Assembly (NCBI RefSeq): GCF_001263415.1
Contig: NZ_LGTE01000013.1
Location: 32,628 to 96,627, forward strand
DNA length: 64,000 bases
Reading direction: 5' to 3'
Source of the DNA: Thermincola ferriacetica
Lineage (GTDB): Bacteria; Bacillota; Thermincolia; Thermincolales; Thermincolaceae
In this document: positions 28,261-35,720 of the stretch, in pieces
How positions within the stretch are numbered: the first letter of the stretch is position 1
Layout: the number at the start of each line of letters is the position of its first letter
The notes under the pieces: model-generated
Database searches by the model: none
What the model saw: the letters and a program-made list of their open reading frames with translations, nothing else
What the model was told of the DNA's origin: nothing
Translations under genes and position numbers: made by a program

Positions 28261-28494
28261 GTGGTGACCATCAATTTGCTGCCATCAGTTAAAGCCAGAG
28301 TTAACCTGGATATATGCCGAAATGACCACAGGTGTTTGCCCCGCATGCATTGCCCGGCGGCAGCCATATCACCGGCGGAAGGCAAAATATCTATGAAAAT
28401 TGACGAAGAAAAATGTATCGGCTGCGGTAAATGTATAAAGGTCTGCAAAAACAACGCTCTGTTTTTGGTACGACAGGAAGTAAAATTTGGTTAA
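28261..28494 (+). CDS. Small ferredoxin-like 4Fe-4S protein
   Basis: Up to 77 residues. The C-terminal half has a canonical cluster motif CIGCGKCIKVCKNNAL. The N-terminal half has CRNDHRC-LPRMHCPAAAI, which looks like a second cluster site with altered cysteine spacing and a missing ligand. It probably carries one, perhaps two, [4Fe-4S] clusters and transfers electrons. Start choice is unsettled: GTG at 28261/28264 overlaps the TAGGAGGTGG ribosome binding site, and TTG 28276 is a reasonable alternative. It is coupled to the HD-GYP gene; an electron partner is unknown. Confidence 0.7.
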   Translation: MVTINLLPSVKARVNLDICRNDHRCLPRMHCPAAAISPAEGKISMKIDEEKCIGCGKCIKVCKNNALFLVRQEVKFG

Positions 28495-28501
28495 CCGGAC
28501 T

Positions 28502-28530
28502 TTACAAGAAGTGGTTTGACATCTTATAAT
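28502..28530 (+). promoter_or_regulatory. Putative promoter of the thiamine operon
   Basis: A perfect TATAAT (28525-28530) is preceded at 17 bases by a weak TTACAA. It lies 56 bases upstream of the TPP riboswitch. Confidence 0.5.
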
Positions 28531-28585
28531 TGAATTTGAGAACAGAAATCACTTTAACAGAAGTCAAAACCGAATACAGCAGTAT

Positions 28586-28686
28586 GCATTCGCCTGGGGG
28601 TGCTTCTGGAAGAAGCTGAGAAAAAGGCTGCAGCCTTTTACCCTTATGACCTGATCTGGGTAATACCAGCGGAGGGAAGGTAGAAT
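28586..28686 (+). ncRNA. TPP riboswitch (THI element)
   Basis: The conserved THI-box elements are all present in order: GGGGGTGC, GCTGAGA, an extra P3a-like hairpin (AAAAGGCTGCAGCCTTTT), ACCCTTATGACCTGATCTGG, then GTAATACCAGCGGAGGGAAG. ATTC at 28587 and GAAT at 28682 can close the P1 stem. It controls the thi4-thiE genes directly downstream and shuts them off when thiamine pyrophosphate is plentiful, by way of the terminator at 28715. Confidence 0.95.
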
Positions 28687-28714
28687 CAACTGGGGGTTTT
28701 TCCTTAGTGGTATT

Positions 28715-28749
28715 CACGGTTCCGTTTCCGTAGGGACCGTTTTTGTTTT
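28715..28749 (+). terminator. Riboswitch expression-platform terminator
   Basis: The stem ACGGTTCC/GGGACCGT (one G-T pair) with a nine-base loop is followed by TTTTTGTTTTT. It lies between the TPP aptamer and thi4. Confidence 0.8.
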
Positions 28750-28777
28750 TCTAACATACACAAGGAGGAATGGGTAA

Positions 28778-29557
28778 ATGCATCTGGATGAAACAGTTAT
28801 TTCGCGGGGAATTGTACAGAAGTACATGGAAGAACTGATGGATTACATGAATACAGAAGTAGCCATTGTGGGTGGAGGTCCTTCAGGGATGGTAGCTGCA
28901 TACTACCTGGTCAAGAGAGGATGTAAAGTGGCGCTTTTTGACAGGAAGCTGGCCGTTGGCGGTGGCATGTGGGGTGGCGCCATGATGTTTAATAAGATTG
29001 TGGTACAGTCTGCCGGCAAAAGGATTTTGGACGAATTCGCCATAAGTTGCGAGGAATATGAACGGGGATACTATGTGGCAGATGCGGTAGAATCAGTTAC
29101 AACTATCGCGTCCATGACAGTGAAAGCGGGCTGCAAAATCTTTAACCTCATAGGTGCCGAAGACGTTATGGTGGAAGATGGCAGGGTGACGGGTTTAGTA
29201 CTGAACTGGACTCCTGTTCAGGTGAACAACTATCACGTGGATCCGCTGGTAGTCAGGGCTAAATATGTTATTGACGGAACCGGACATCCGGCAGAAGTGA
29301 CGCAAACCCTGACGCGCAAAATGGGGGTGCGCCTGAACACTCCGACAGGGGGAGTAGCCGGCGAAAAACCGATGAATGCATTAAAGGGCGAACTGGACGT
29401 AGTTGAGAATACCAGGGAAGTATTTCCCGGCTTGTACGTGACGGGGATGGCGGCGAATGCCGCCTTTGGCAGCCACCGGATGGGCCCTGTATTTGGGGGT
29501 ATGTTGCTGTCTGGAGAAAAGGCGGCCATGGAGATTGCTGCCAGGTTGGGGAAATGA
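28778..29557 (+). CDS. thi4: Sulfide-dependent thiazole synthase Thi4
   Basis: A 259-residue FAD/NAD-binding protein with an ATG behind AAGGAGGAATGGG. The dinucleotide-binding motif is [14 protein letters not shown] near residue 33, and [16 protein letters not shown] follows. Conserved DGTGHPAEV and [21 protein letters not shown] complete the Thi4 signature. At the position where yeast Thi4 carries its sacrificial cysteine, this protein has His in NYHVDPL. That is the archaeal/anaerobe type, which uses free sulfide and turns over catalytically. It makes the thiazole moiety of thiamine from NAD and glycine and is under the TPP riboswitch. Confidence 0.93.
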   Translation: MHLDETVISRGIVQKYMEELMDYMNTEVAIVGGGPSGMVAAYYLVKRGCKVALFDRKLAVGGGMWGGAMMFNKIVVQSAGKRILDEFAISCEEYERGYYVADAVESVTTIASMTVKAGCKIFNLIGAEDVMVEDGRVTGLVLNWTPVQVNNYHVDPLVVRAKYVIDGTGHPAEVTQTLTRKMGVRLNTPTGGVAGEKPMNALKGELDVVENTREVFPGLYVTGMAANAAFGSHRMGPVFGGMLLSGEKAAMEIAARLGK

Positions 29558-29558
29558 T

Positions 29559-30170
29559 ATGGCCGAAGTATGGCTGGTGACCAACCGGAAACTGGTGAAA
29601 AACCGGTGTTTGCTGAAAAAGGTGGAGTCCCTGTGCCGACGGGGTATTGACGGCGTAATACTCAGAGAAAAAGACCTGCCAACGAAAGAGCTTTATCATC
29701 TGGCCAGAGAAATAAGGGCCGTTACAAAACAATACGGGGTAAAACTGATTGTGAACAAGAGTATAGAAACTGCCCTGGCCGTAGAAGCGGAAGGGATACA
29801 TCTGGGGAGTGATGCCTTGCCTCTGCACAATGCGCGGCTAATTGTTCCGGCTTATATGAAAATCGGAGTTTCCGTGCATTCTGCGGAGGAAGCAAAGACA
29901 GCCGCCGCAGAAAGAGCAGATTATATCCTGGCCGGCAATGTATATGCTACCGCAAGCAAACCTAACCTGGCAGGCCGCGGGACGGCGTGGCTTTCCCGTG
30001 TTGTGCAGACGGTTTATCCTTTGCCTGTATTGGCTATCGGCGGCATAAATGAAAGCAATGCTGGAGAGGTTTTAAAAGCGGGGGCAGCAGGAGTCGCTGC
30101 GATATCCGGTCTGCTGGTAAACAACAATCCCGGAAAATTAATAGAAATAATCAAAGGTCAAAGGACCTGA
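29559..30170 (+). CDS. thiE: Thiamine phosphate synthase / TenI-like protein
   Basis: A 203-residue TIM-barrel protein. ATG 29559 is one base after the thi4 stop, so the genes are coupled; the open frame upstream is overlap with thi4. ThiE/TenI elements include ILREKDLPTKELY, VNKSIETALAVEAEGIHLGSD, GVSVHSAEEA, DYILAGNVYAT, and the phosphate-binding AIGGINESN followed by GAAGVAAISG. ThiE joins the thiazole and pyrimidine phosphates. The sequence is somewhat divergent, and a TenI-type thiazole tautomerase cannot be excluded. Confidence 0.85.
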   Translation: MAEVWLVTNRKLVKNRCLLKKVESLCRRGIDGVILREKDLPTKELYHLAREIRAVTKQYGVKLIVNKSIETALAVEAEGIHLGSDALPLHNARLIVPAYMKIGVSVHSAEEAKTAAAERADYILAGNVYATASKPNLAGRGTAWLSRVVQTVYPLPVLAIGGINESNAGEVLKAGAAGVAAISGLLVNNNPGKLIEIIKGQRT

Positions 30171-30192
30171 TATTTAGAAGCAGAGTTACTTT

Positions 30193-30219
30193 AAACCGGT
30201 TGTTATGACAACCGGTTTT
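30193..30219 (+). terminator. Rho-independent terminator after thiE
   Basis: The stem AACCGGTTGT/ACAACCGGTT with a four-base loop is followed by TTTTG. Confidence 0.8.
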
Positions 30220-30326
30220 GTGCGTTATGTCACACTTTTTTGTTAGGCAGGTCATGGCAAGAACAGGCATAACAGGGTAAAATGTTCAAAAAGGTTAAAA
30301 TGTACGACTTGAAAGGTGGAGATATT

Positions 30327-31364
30327 ATGACTTTAAAGGGAAATTTACAAACAACAGCCATGGGAATATTGCCGCATACCGATATTGACGAGGCAATGCG
30401 GCTGGCCTTGTCGGTGGATATTCCTTTTTGGCCCCAACTGCCGAAGATGAGTTTCTTTGAGGACATGTATGCCCAGGCTACGGAACACTTCCCGGGAATT
30501 ACCGTTGATGAAGCCGCCCAAAAGATTTACTTTGAATTTGAACAGTTTATGGAAGAACTACCGGAATTTTTGGAAAAAGCCGAAGAGAAAGCCACTTTTG
30601 CATTAACGGAACAGTACTCTCTTGTATACAGGAGCTTTTTGCAGCAACCGGGACTGGAGAAATACAGCGCTATCAGGGGCCAATTTATCGGTCCGGTCAG
30701 CTTCGGGATGAAAATCACCGATAAAGATAAAAAACCGATTATCTATAACGACGAAGTCAAAGTGTTTTTATATGACTTTATGGCCAGAAAAATCAACATA
30801 CAGTATGAAGAATTAAGGGAGAGAAACAAAAATGCTTTTGTATGGGTTGATGAGCCGGGTCTGGAAATAATTTTCGGTTCCTTTACGGGTTACTCCAGTG
30901 AAGTGGCCAAGAATGACTATGCCGCTTTTTTGAGCCAACTGGAGGGACCCAAAGGGGTACACCTGTGCGGTAATCCGGATTGGTCCTTTCTCTTGAACCA
31001 GAACCTTGATATATTATCTGTGGATGCCCTCGGGGTGGGCCATATCTTTTCCAGGTTTACCGCCGAAATAAAGGCATTTCTTGACCGCGGAGGTATTATC
31101 GCCTGGGGGATTGTGCCTACCCTGACGGAAGAGGTGAACAGGGAATCGGTGCAATCGCTGGTAGACCACCTGGAGAAACTGTGGAACCACCTTGAGCAAT
31201 ACGGAATAGAGAAAAAACAGGTTCTGCAGCAGGCATGGCTGGCGCCCGCCCGGTGCTGTTTGGTCAACACGGATGGGGCAAAATCGGTGGAAAAAGCATT
31301 TGATATATTGAAAAAAGCAGCCGATGAACTGAAAGACCGATATGCCAAATTTTTTACTGAATAA
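30327..31364 (+). CDS. UroD/MetE-like methyltransferase family protein
   Basis: A 345-residue protein. ATG 30327 follows AAAGGTGGAGA. It has a TIM-barrel like the C-terminal catalytic half of cobalamin-independent methionine synthase and of MtaA-type enzymes, with zinc-ligand candidates HLCG near residue 211 and a late cysteine pair PARCCLV near 305. VWVDEPGLEI resembles the family's substrate loop. It probably moves methyl groups between a corrinoid or other donor and a thiol (inference). It stands alone, convergent with the ABC transporter genes; its last 11 bases overlap the permease gene's 3' end. Confidence 0.72.
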   Translation: MTLKGNLQTTAMGILPHTDIDEAMRLALSVDIPFWPQLPKMSFFEDMYAQATEHFPGITVDEAAQKIYFEFEQFMEELPEFLEKAEEKATFALTEQYSLVYRSFLQQPGLEKYSAIRGQFIGPVSFGMKITDKDKKPIIYNDEVKVFLYDFMARKINIQYEELRERNKNAFVWVDEPGLEIIFGSFTGYSSEVAKNDYAAFLSQLEGPKGVHLCGNPDWSFLLNQNLDILSVDALGVGHIFSRFTAEIKAFLDRGGIIAWGIVPTLTEEVNRESVQSLVDHLEKLWNHLEQYGIEKKQVLQQAWLAPARCCLVNTDGAKSVEKAFDILKKAADELKDRYAKFFTE

Positions 31365-32160
31365 GCCGGTTGCGGACCATAACCAGGGGAAACCGGATCA
31401 ACAGGAGCATGGCCGCTGTAAGCCAGACAAAATTGGCCAACGTAGCCATGTTTATTTGCCCATAAAAAAGGTTGCGGATCACTTCTACTTCATGGTAAAG
31501 CGGCGTTAACCAGGAAAACGCCTGAACCCCGGCAGGCAGGTTGTTGACGGGGAAGAAAATCCCGGCCAGGAAAAACATGGGGGTAATGATCAGAGTAAAG
31601 AAGTAATTAAAGGCATCGTAATTAGGCGCCATACTTGTCCAAACCATGGAGAGGGAAGAAAATATCAAGCCCCCAATGAACAAGGGGATGGGCATTAAAA
31701 AGACCCACCATGATTTTACCAGGCCGAATAAAACTGTTACCAGCAAAAATACAGAACCGTATAGAACACTTTTTAGTGCGCCGTATATAAGCTCCGCCAT
31801 GACCACGTCATCCATGCTGGCCGGGGTTGAGACAATAGCGTAAAATATTTTATGAAAAGACATCCTGGTATAGCTGTCATAAGTGGCTTCATAGCAGGTG
31901 GCAAACATCGCGGACGAAGCTATCAGGCCGGGAGCGATAAATTCAAGGTAACTATATCCCTGAATATTTGCCACGTAGACTCCCAGACCGAAGCCCATGG
32001 CCCAAAGATAAAGAACAGGCTCGACAAAGTTGAACATGATATTGGCTTTCCACGTTTTGGCAAATACCAGCCAGTGACGGTACAAAATACGAGATACCAA
32101 CGCAGGAGATATATCCAATGAAGTAAAAAAGCCTTTCAGCAGAGGTTTGGGATTAAGCAC
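31354..32160 (-). CDS. ABC-2 type transporter permease
   Basis: A 268-residue membrane protein with six hydrophobic segments and the ABC-2/NodJ-type core (YLEFIAPGLIASSAMFATCYEATYDSY). GTG 32160 is chosen because AAAGGAGG lies nine bases upstream on the minus strand. The frame is open further to 32202 but without a site. It overlaps the ATPase gene by eight bases. With that ATPase it forms a DrrAB/NodIJ-like exporter for a lipid, polysaccharide or drug; substrate unknown. Confidence 0.87.
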   Translation of the reverse strand: MLNPKPLLKGFFTSLDISPALVSRILYRHWLVFAKTWKANIMFNFVEPVLYLWAMGFGLGVYVANIQGYSYLEFIAPGLIASSAMFATCYEATYDSYTRMSFHKIFYAIVSTPASMDDVVMAELIYGALKSVLYGSVFLLVTVLFGLVKSWWVFLMPIPLFIGGLIFSSLSMVWTSMAPNYDAFNYFFTLIITPMFFLAGIFFPVNNLPAGVQAFSWLTPLYHEVEVIRNLFYGQINMATLANFVWLTAAMLLLIRFPLVMVRNRLIQ

Positions 32161-33148
32161 AGGGAATATCCTCCTTTTCTTCAAGGCTGGGGACCTGGTC
32201 ATCTTCCAGGCTCCGGCCTGTCAGTTTCAGAAAGACATCTTCCAGAGTTGCCGGCCTTAGCAACTGGTATGAGAAATCAATTGACAGACCTTTTATCCAT
32301 TCCTGCAACTGCGGACCATGGTTGGAATAGATGTATAACGTATCGCCAAAAAGTTTAAAGCCATTTATCAGATTTGTTCCCGGAAGTCTCCGGCATATGG
32401 CGGTAAAATCTCCTCCTGCCAGTTCAAGAACGTGGGAACCTATATGCGCGGATACCAATGCCGCAGGTTGGCCTTCATCAATGATCTTTCCGTTATGCAT
32501 AAACACCAGCCGGTCACATAATTGACTGGCTTCTTCCAGGTAATGGGTGGTTAGAAGCACAGTTGTCCCATTTTCCTTCAGTTGCCTGATTTTCTGCCAT
32601 ACTATGTGCCGGGCATGGGGGTCAAGGCCTGTCGTAGGCTCGTCCAGGATAATAATTTTAGGTTTGTTGATCAGGGCCCGGGCAATAGTCAAACGTCTTT
32701 TCATTCCGCCCGAAAGGTGGTCAACTTTAGTCCCGGCCTTTCCCTCCAATTCCATGAATGAAAGAAGTTCCTCTGCCCGCTGCCGGGCTTCTTTTTTGGG
32801 AATACCGAAGTAGCCGGCATAGACGATGAGGTTTTCCAAAACAGTAAGTTCGGGGTCCAGGTTGTCATCCTGGGCTACCACTCCCAGGTGAGCTTTAATC
32901 CTGCGGGCATCGGTTACGATACTTAAACCGAAGACTTCCAGAGTCCCTCCGGTGATAGGCGAAAGCCCGGTGATCATTTTCACCGTAGTGGATTTGCCGG
33001 CCCCGTTGGGCCCCAACAAGCCAAAACATTGGCCGGGCATGACAGAAAGGTCAATGGCATCAACGGCAGTAAAACTGCCAAACCTTTTGACCAGTTTGTG
33101 TGCTTTAATGACCGGATCAGCAGATGCAGCCATATTTAGCGTATTCAC
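32153..33148 (-). CDS. ABC transporter ATP-binding protein (DrrA/NodI type)
   Basis: A 331-residue ATPase with Walker A GPNGAGKST, Q-loop VVAQDDN, signature LSGGM, Walker B IILDEPTTGLDP and H-loop LLTTHY. The C-terminal 90 residues are the accessory domain of DrrA/NodI-type subunits. It energises the permease encoded downstream and overlapping. It is transcribed leftward from an AT-rich stretch near 33150-33230. Confidence 0.93.
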   Translation of the reverse strand: MNTLNMAASADPVIKAHKLVKRFGSFTAVDAIDLSVMPGQCFGLLGPNGAGKSTTVKMITGLSPITGGTLEVFGLSIVTDARRIKAHLGVVAQDDNLDPELTVLENLIVYAGYFGIPKKEARQRAEELLSFMELEGKAGTKVDHLSGGMKRRLTIARALINKPKIIILDEPTTGLDPHARHIVWQKIRQLKENGTTVLLTTHYLEEASQLCDRLVFMHNGKIIDEGQPAALVSAHIGSHVLELAGGDFTAICRRLPGTNLINGFKLFGDTLYIYSNHGPQLQEWIKGLSIDFSYQLLRPATLEDVFLKLTGRSLEDDQVPSLEEKEDIPCA

Positions 33149-33228
33149 TCCCGTTTACTTAATTGCAATATACTACCTCCTCTATTATAACTGAATAAAA
33201 TAATAAATTCCAAACCGATGGACAATTT

Positions 33229-33744
33229 TCATGTGTTTTTGAAGAGATGTCCCATTCTGCATATGACCCGCTGAAAGAATATGTACCAAAGGAAACAGAA
33301 AACCCAGGAAAATGCAAAGATAATTATGAGAAAGGTTATGGGACCCTTGGCATAAGAGAGGGCCGGACCAAGCACCGGAATACCCAACGGGCCGGTCAAA
33401 ACCAGGGTACCTATAGTTAAGACCAGGCTGGAGCTAAGTACAGAAATATTTTTGCCAAGTTTTACGGTTGCGCCGAGGGATAACCCCAACAGGCCTGTAC
33501 TGAACAGGAAAAGGGGCAGTTTTATCGGCATGATTATACCGATCAGTCCCGCCGCGGCGGCATAAACCAAAAGACCGCCCAAAGGTTTGCTGTATGCGGC
33601 CAAGGCCACAAACAGGGTGGTAAAACCTGCGGCCAGGGCCCCCACGCCGGGAAGCAGACCGGCAAAAAGCTGTAACATTACTGTTACAGAAGTCAATACA
33701 CTTAAGGTGGACAGGTACTTGACAGAGAAATTCAACAGAGTCAT
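33229..33744 (-). CDS. Small integral membrane protein of unknown function
   Basis: A 171-residue protein with about five hydrophobic segments and glycine-rich turns (LLPGVGALAAGF, GPLGIPVLGPALSYAKGP), starting at ATG 33744 behind GGAGG. No family was recognised with certainty. It lies upstream of the ABC exporter genes on the same strand with an 80-base gap, so a shared operon is possible but unproven. Confidence 0.65.
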   Translation of the reverse strand: MTLLNFSVKYLSTLSVLTSVTVMLQLFAGLLPGVGALAAGFTTLFVALAAYSKPLGGLLVYAAAAGLIGIIMPIKLPLFLFSTGLLGLSLGATVKLGKNISVLSSSLVLTIGTLVLTGPLGIPVLGPALSYAKGPITFLIIIFAFSWVFCFLWYIFFQRVICRMGHLFKNT

Positions 33745-33945
33745 GACCTCCTATCGGGCGGAGCATCCTTATCCTTTTTAATAGATATGTTATGCAGGTC
33801 CTTTTTTAAAAGGGAAGTAAACATGTCAAAAAAATTCTTGCACATTATTAGGCAGGCAGTTATGATAATTAAGAAGACAGTAGTACAAACGGCTTTTTAT
33901 TAGTAAAAATACCAATTAAAGCCAGACAGGCACAGGGAGGAAATA

Positions 33946-34806
33946 ATGAAGCAAAAGGAGAAAATAGCCATCGTAACTGACAGCACCTGCGATCTGGAAC
34001 GGGAGTTCATTGAGAAGAACGATGTGCATGTATTGCCTTTAAGGATTATTTACCAGGGTAAAGAGTACAGAGATAAAATCGATATAGAACCACAGGAAAT
34101 ATATGAAAGAATGCCCGGGGAAATACCGAAAACATCCATGCCGGGCTTTGGAGAAATAACGGAGGTTTTTACGAAGTTAAAAGAACAGGGGTTTAACAGG
34201 ATTCTGTCAATGCATATTTCCGGAGGGTTGAGCGGAACTGTCAACGCTGTCCAGATGGCCGCCAGGCAAATAAGTGAAATGCATATCGAGGTACTGGATT
34301 CCAAAGCCCTTTCTCTGGGCCTGGGTTTTCTGGTAAATAAAGCTGTCCGGCTTAGAGATGCCGGTTGTGTTTTTGATGAAATAGTGGAAAAAGTAAAAAA
34401 AACGCGGGATGAAATCAAAGTCTTTTTTGTAGTAAAAACACTGGAGTATTTACGTAAAGGCGGTCGAATCGGCCTGATTGAAGGGACTTTGGGTGACCTG
34501 CTGAATATCAAACCGATTGTATCAATTAATGAAGAGGGAAAGTATTTTACCTATGCCAAAGTTAGGGGAAGGAAAAAGTCCATGGAAGAGTTGGTAGAAA
34601 TTGCCAAGGAATATATCAGAGAAAAAGCGGTCAACCTGGCGGTGATGCACAGTGGAGCGGAAGCTGATGCCCGGGAAGTCAGGGAAAAGCTCTTGAATAC
34701 AAATTGCGCCGATATCAGGGAGTTTTTCTGGGGACAGATTGGTCCTTCCATGGTAGTTCATTCCGGACCGGGACTGGTTGGTATAGGTATTCAACCGGTT
34801 GACTGA
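33946..34806 (+). CDS. DegV family fatty-acid-binding protein
   Basis: A 286-residue protein with GGAGG before the ATG. The DegV fold is indicated by VTDSTCDLE at the N-terminus, LPLRIIYQGKEYRDKIDI, KTSMPGFGEI, SMHISGGLSGTVNAVQMAA, LEYLRKGGRIG and the C-terminal HSGPGLVGIGIQ. Family members bind fatty acids and, in some Firmicutes, act as FakB feeding the fatty acid kinase. No fakA is nearby. Confidence 0.92.
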   Translation: MKQKEKIAIVTDSTCDLEREFIEKNDVHVLPLRIIYQGKEYRDKIDIEPQEIYERMPGEIPKTSMPGFGEITEVFTKLKEQGFNRILSMHISGGLSGTVNAVQMAARQISEMHIEVLDSKALSLGLGFLVNKAVRLRDAGCVFDEIVEKVKKTRDEIKVFFVVKTLEYLRKGGRIGLIEGTLGDLLNIKPIVSINEEGKYFTYAKVRGRKKSMEELVEIAKEYIREKAVNLAVMHSGAEADAREVREKLLNTNCADIREFFWGQIGPSMVVHSGPGLVGIGIQPVD

Positions 34807-34842
34807 GTTTTATAAATTTTTAAAAAAATGGGGGTTGGGAGA

Positions 34843-35571
34843 ATGGAAAACACTGAGACGAAAAAAGATATCATTGAACAAGTAGCGATTGTGCAAAGGG
34901 ACAAAGAAACATATGCTATTGCACCGCATATTCCCGGTGGCATTACTGATGCTGCCACTTTACGGAAAATTGCCGACATATCAGACAAGTATAACTGCAA
35001 AGCTCTAAAGCTTACTTCAGCGCAGAGAATTGCCCTGGTAGGTATTGCAGCCGAAAATATTGAAGATGTTTGGCGGGACCTTGGCATGGAAAAGGGACAG
35101 GCCATCGGCCTTTGCGTCCGGAGTGTCAAAATCTGCCCCGGAACTACTTTTTGTAAAAGAGCCAAACAGGACTCGGTTTCTCTCGGGCTCGCTTTGGATA
35201 AAAGATACCATGGACGTTCTTTACCAGGCAAATTAAAGATAGGTGTCAGTGGTTGCCCGAATAATTGTGCGGAAAGTTGTGTCAAAGATATCGGTTTTAT
35301 GGGTAGTAATAATGGCTATACAGTTATGGTTGGCGGGTATGCCAGCGGTACAGGACGCCTGGCCGAAGTTATTTGCACAGAAAAATCGGAGCAGGAGTGC
35401 CTGGAGTTAACGGAGAAAATCATTGACGTTTACGAGAAAGTTGCCAAAAGGGGACAAAGGCTTGGGCGCTTGTTAAATAAAATAGGAACAGAAAACTTCC
35501 GGCGAGCCCTGGACTGTTCCGGGGATGAATACGAGCAGATTATTCAAGAATTAATTGAGGCAAATGCTTAA
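34843..35571 (+). CDS. Small sirohaem/4Fe-4S nitrite-sulfite reductase-like protein
   Basis: A 242-residue protein, about half the size of a full assimilatory reductase. ATG 34843 follows GGGGTTGGGAG. An N-terminal ferrodoxin-like half-domain (about 15-75) is followed by the sirohaem-[4Fe-4S] binding pattern C-x5-C (CPGTTFC, near 106) and C-x3-C (CPNNC, near 142), with VSGCPNN conserved. The second ferrodoxin-like half and repeat of full reductases are missing. Such small proteins occur in anaerobes, and their physiological substrate is unclear. It is a single gene ending at a terminator. Confidence 0.82.
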   Translation: MENTETKKDIIEQVAIVQRDKETYAIAPHIPGGITDAATLRKIADISDKYNCKALKLTSAQRIALVGIAAENIEDVWRDLGMEKGQAIGLCVRSVKICPGTTFCKRAKQDSVSLGLALDKRYHGRSLPGKLKIGVSGCPNNCAESCVKDIGFMGSNNGYTVMVGGYASGTGRLAEVICTEKSEQECLELTEKIIDVYEKVAKRGQRLGRLLNKIGTENFRRALDCSGDEYEQIIQELIEANA

Positions 35572-35590
35572 TTTTGCAATACCAGCTTGA

Positions 35591-35618
35591 GAATCGCTAA
35601 AAAGGCGATTCTTTTTTT
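35591..35618 (+). terminator. Rho-independent terminator
   Basis: The stem GAATCGC/GCGATTC with a seven-base loop is followed by seven T residues, 20 bases after the preceding stop codon. Confidence 0.88.
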
Positions 35619-35720
35619 ATGCATAAAAATGGGCCAGTACGTCTAATATAAGCTTTATTGGGCATATAATTAAATGTTGGCGGTTGTAAGAAATCAAAAT
35701 TCTCGAAGGGATGGTCAGCA

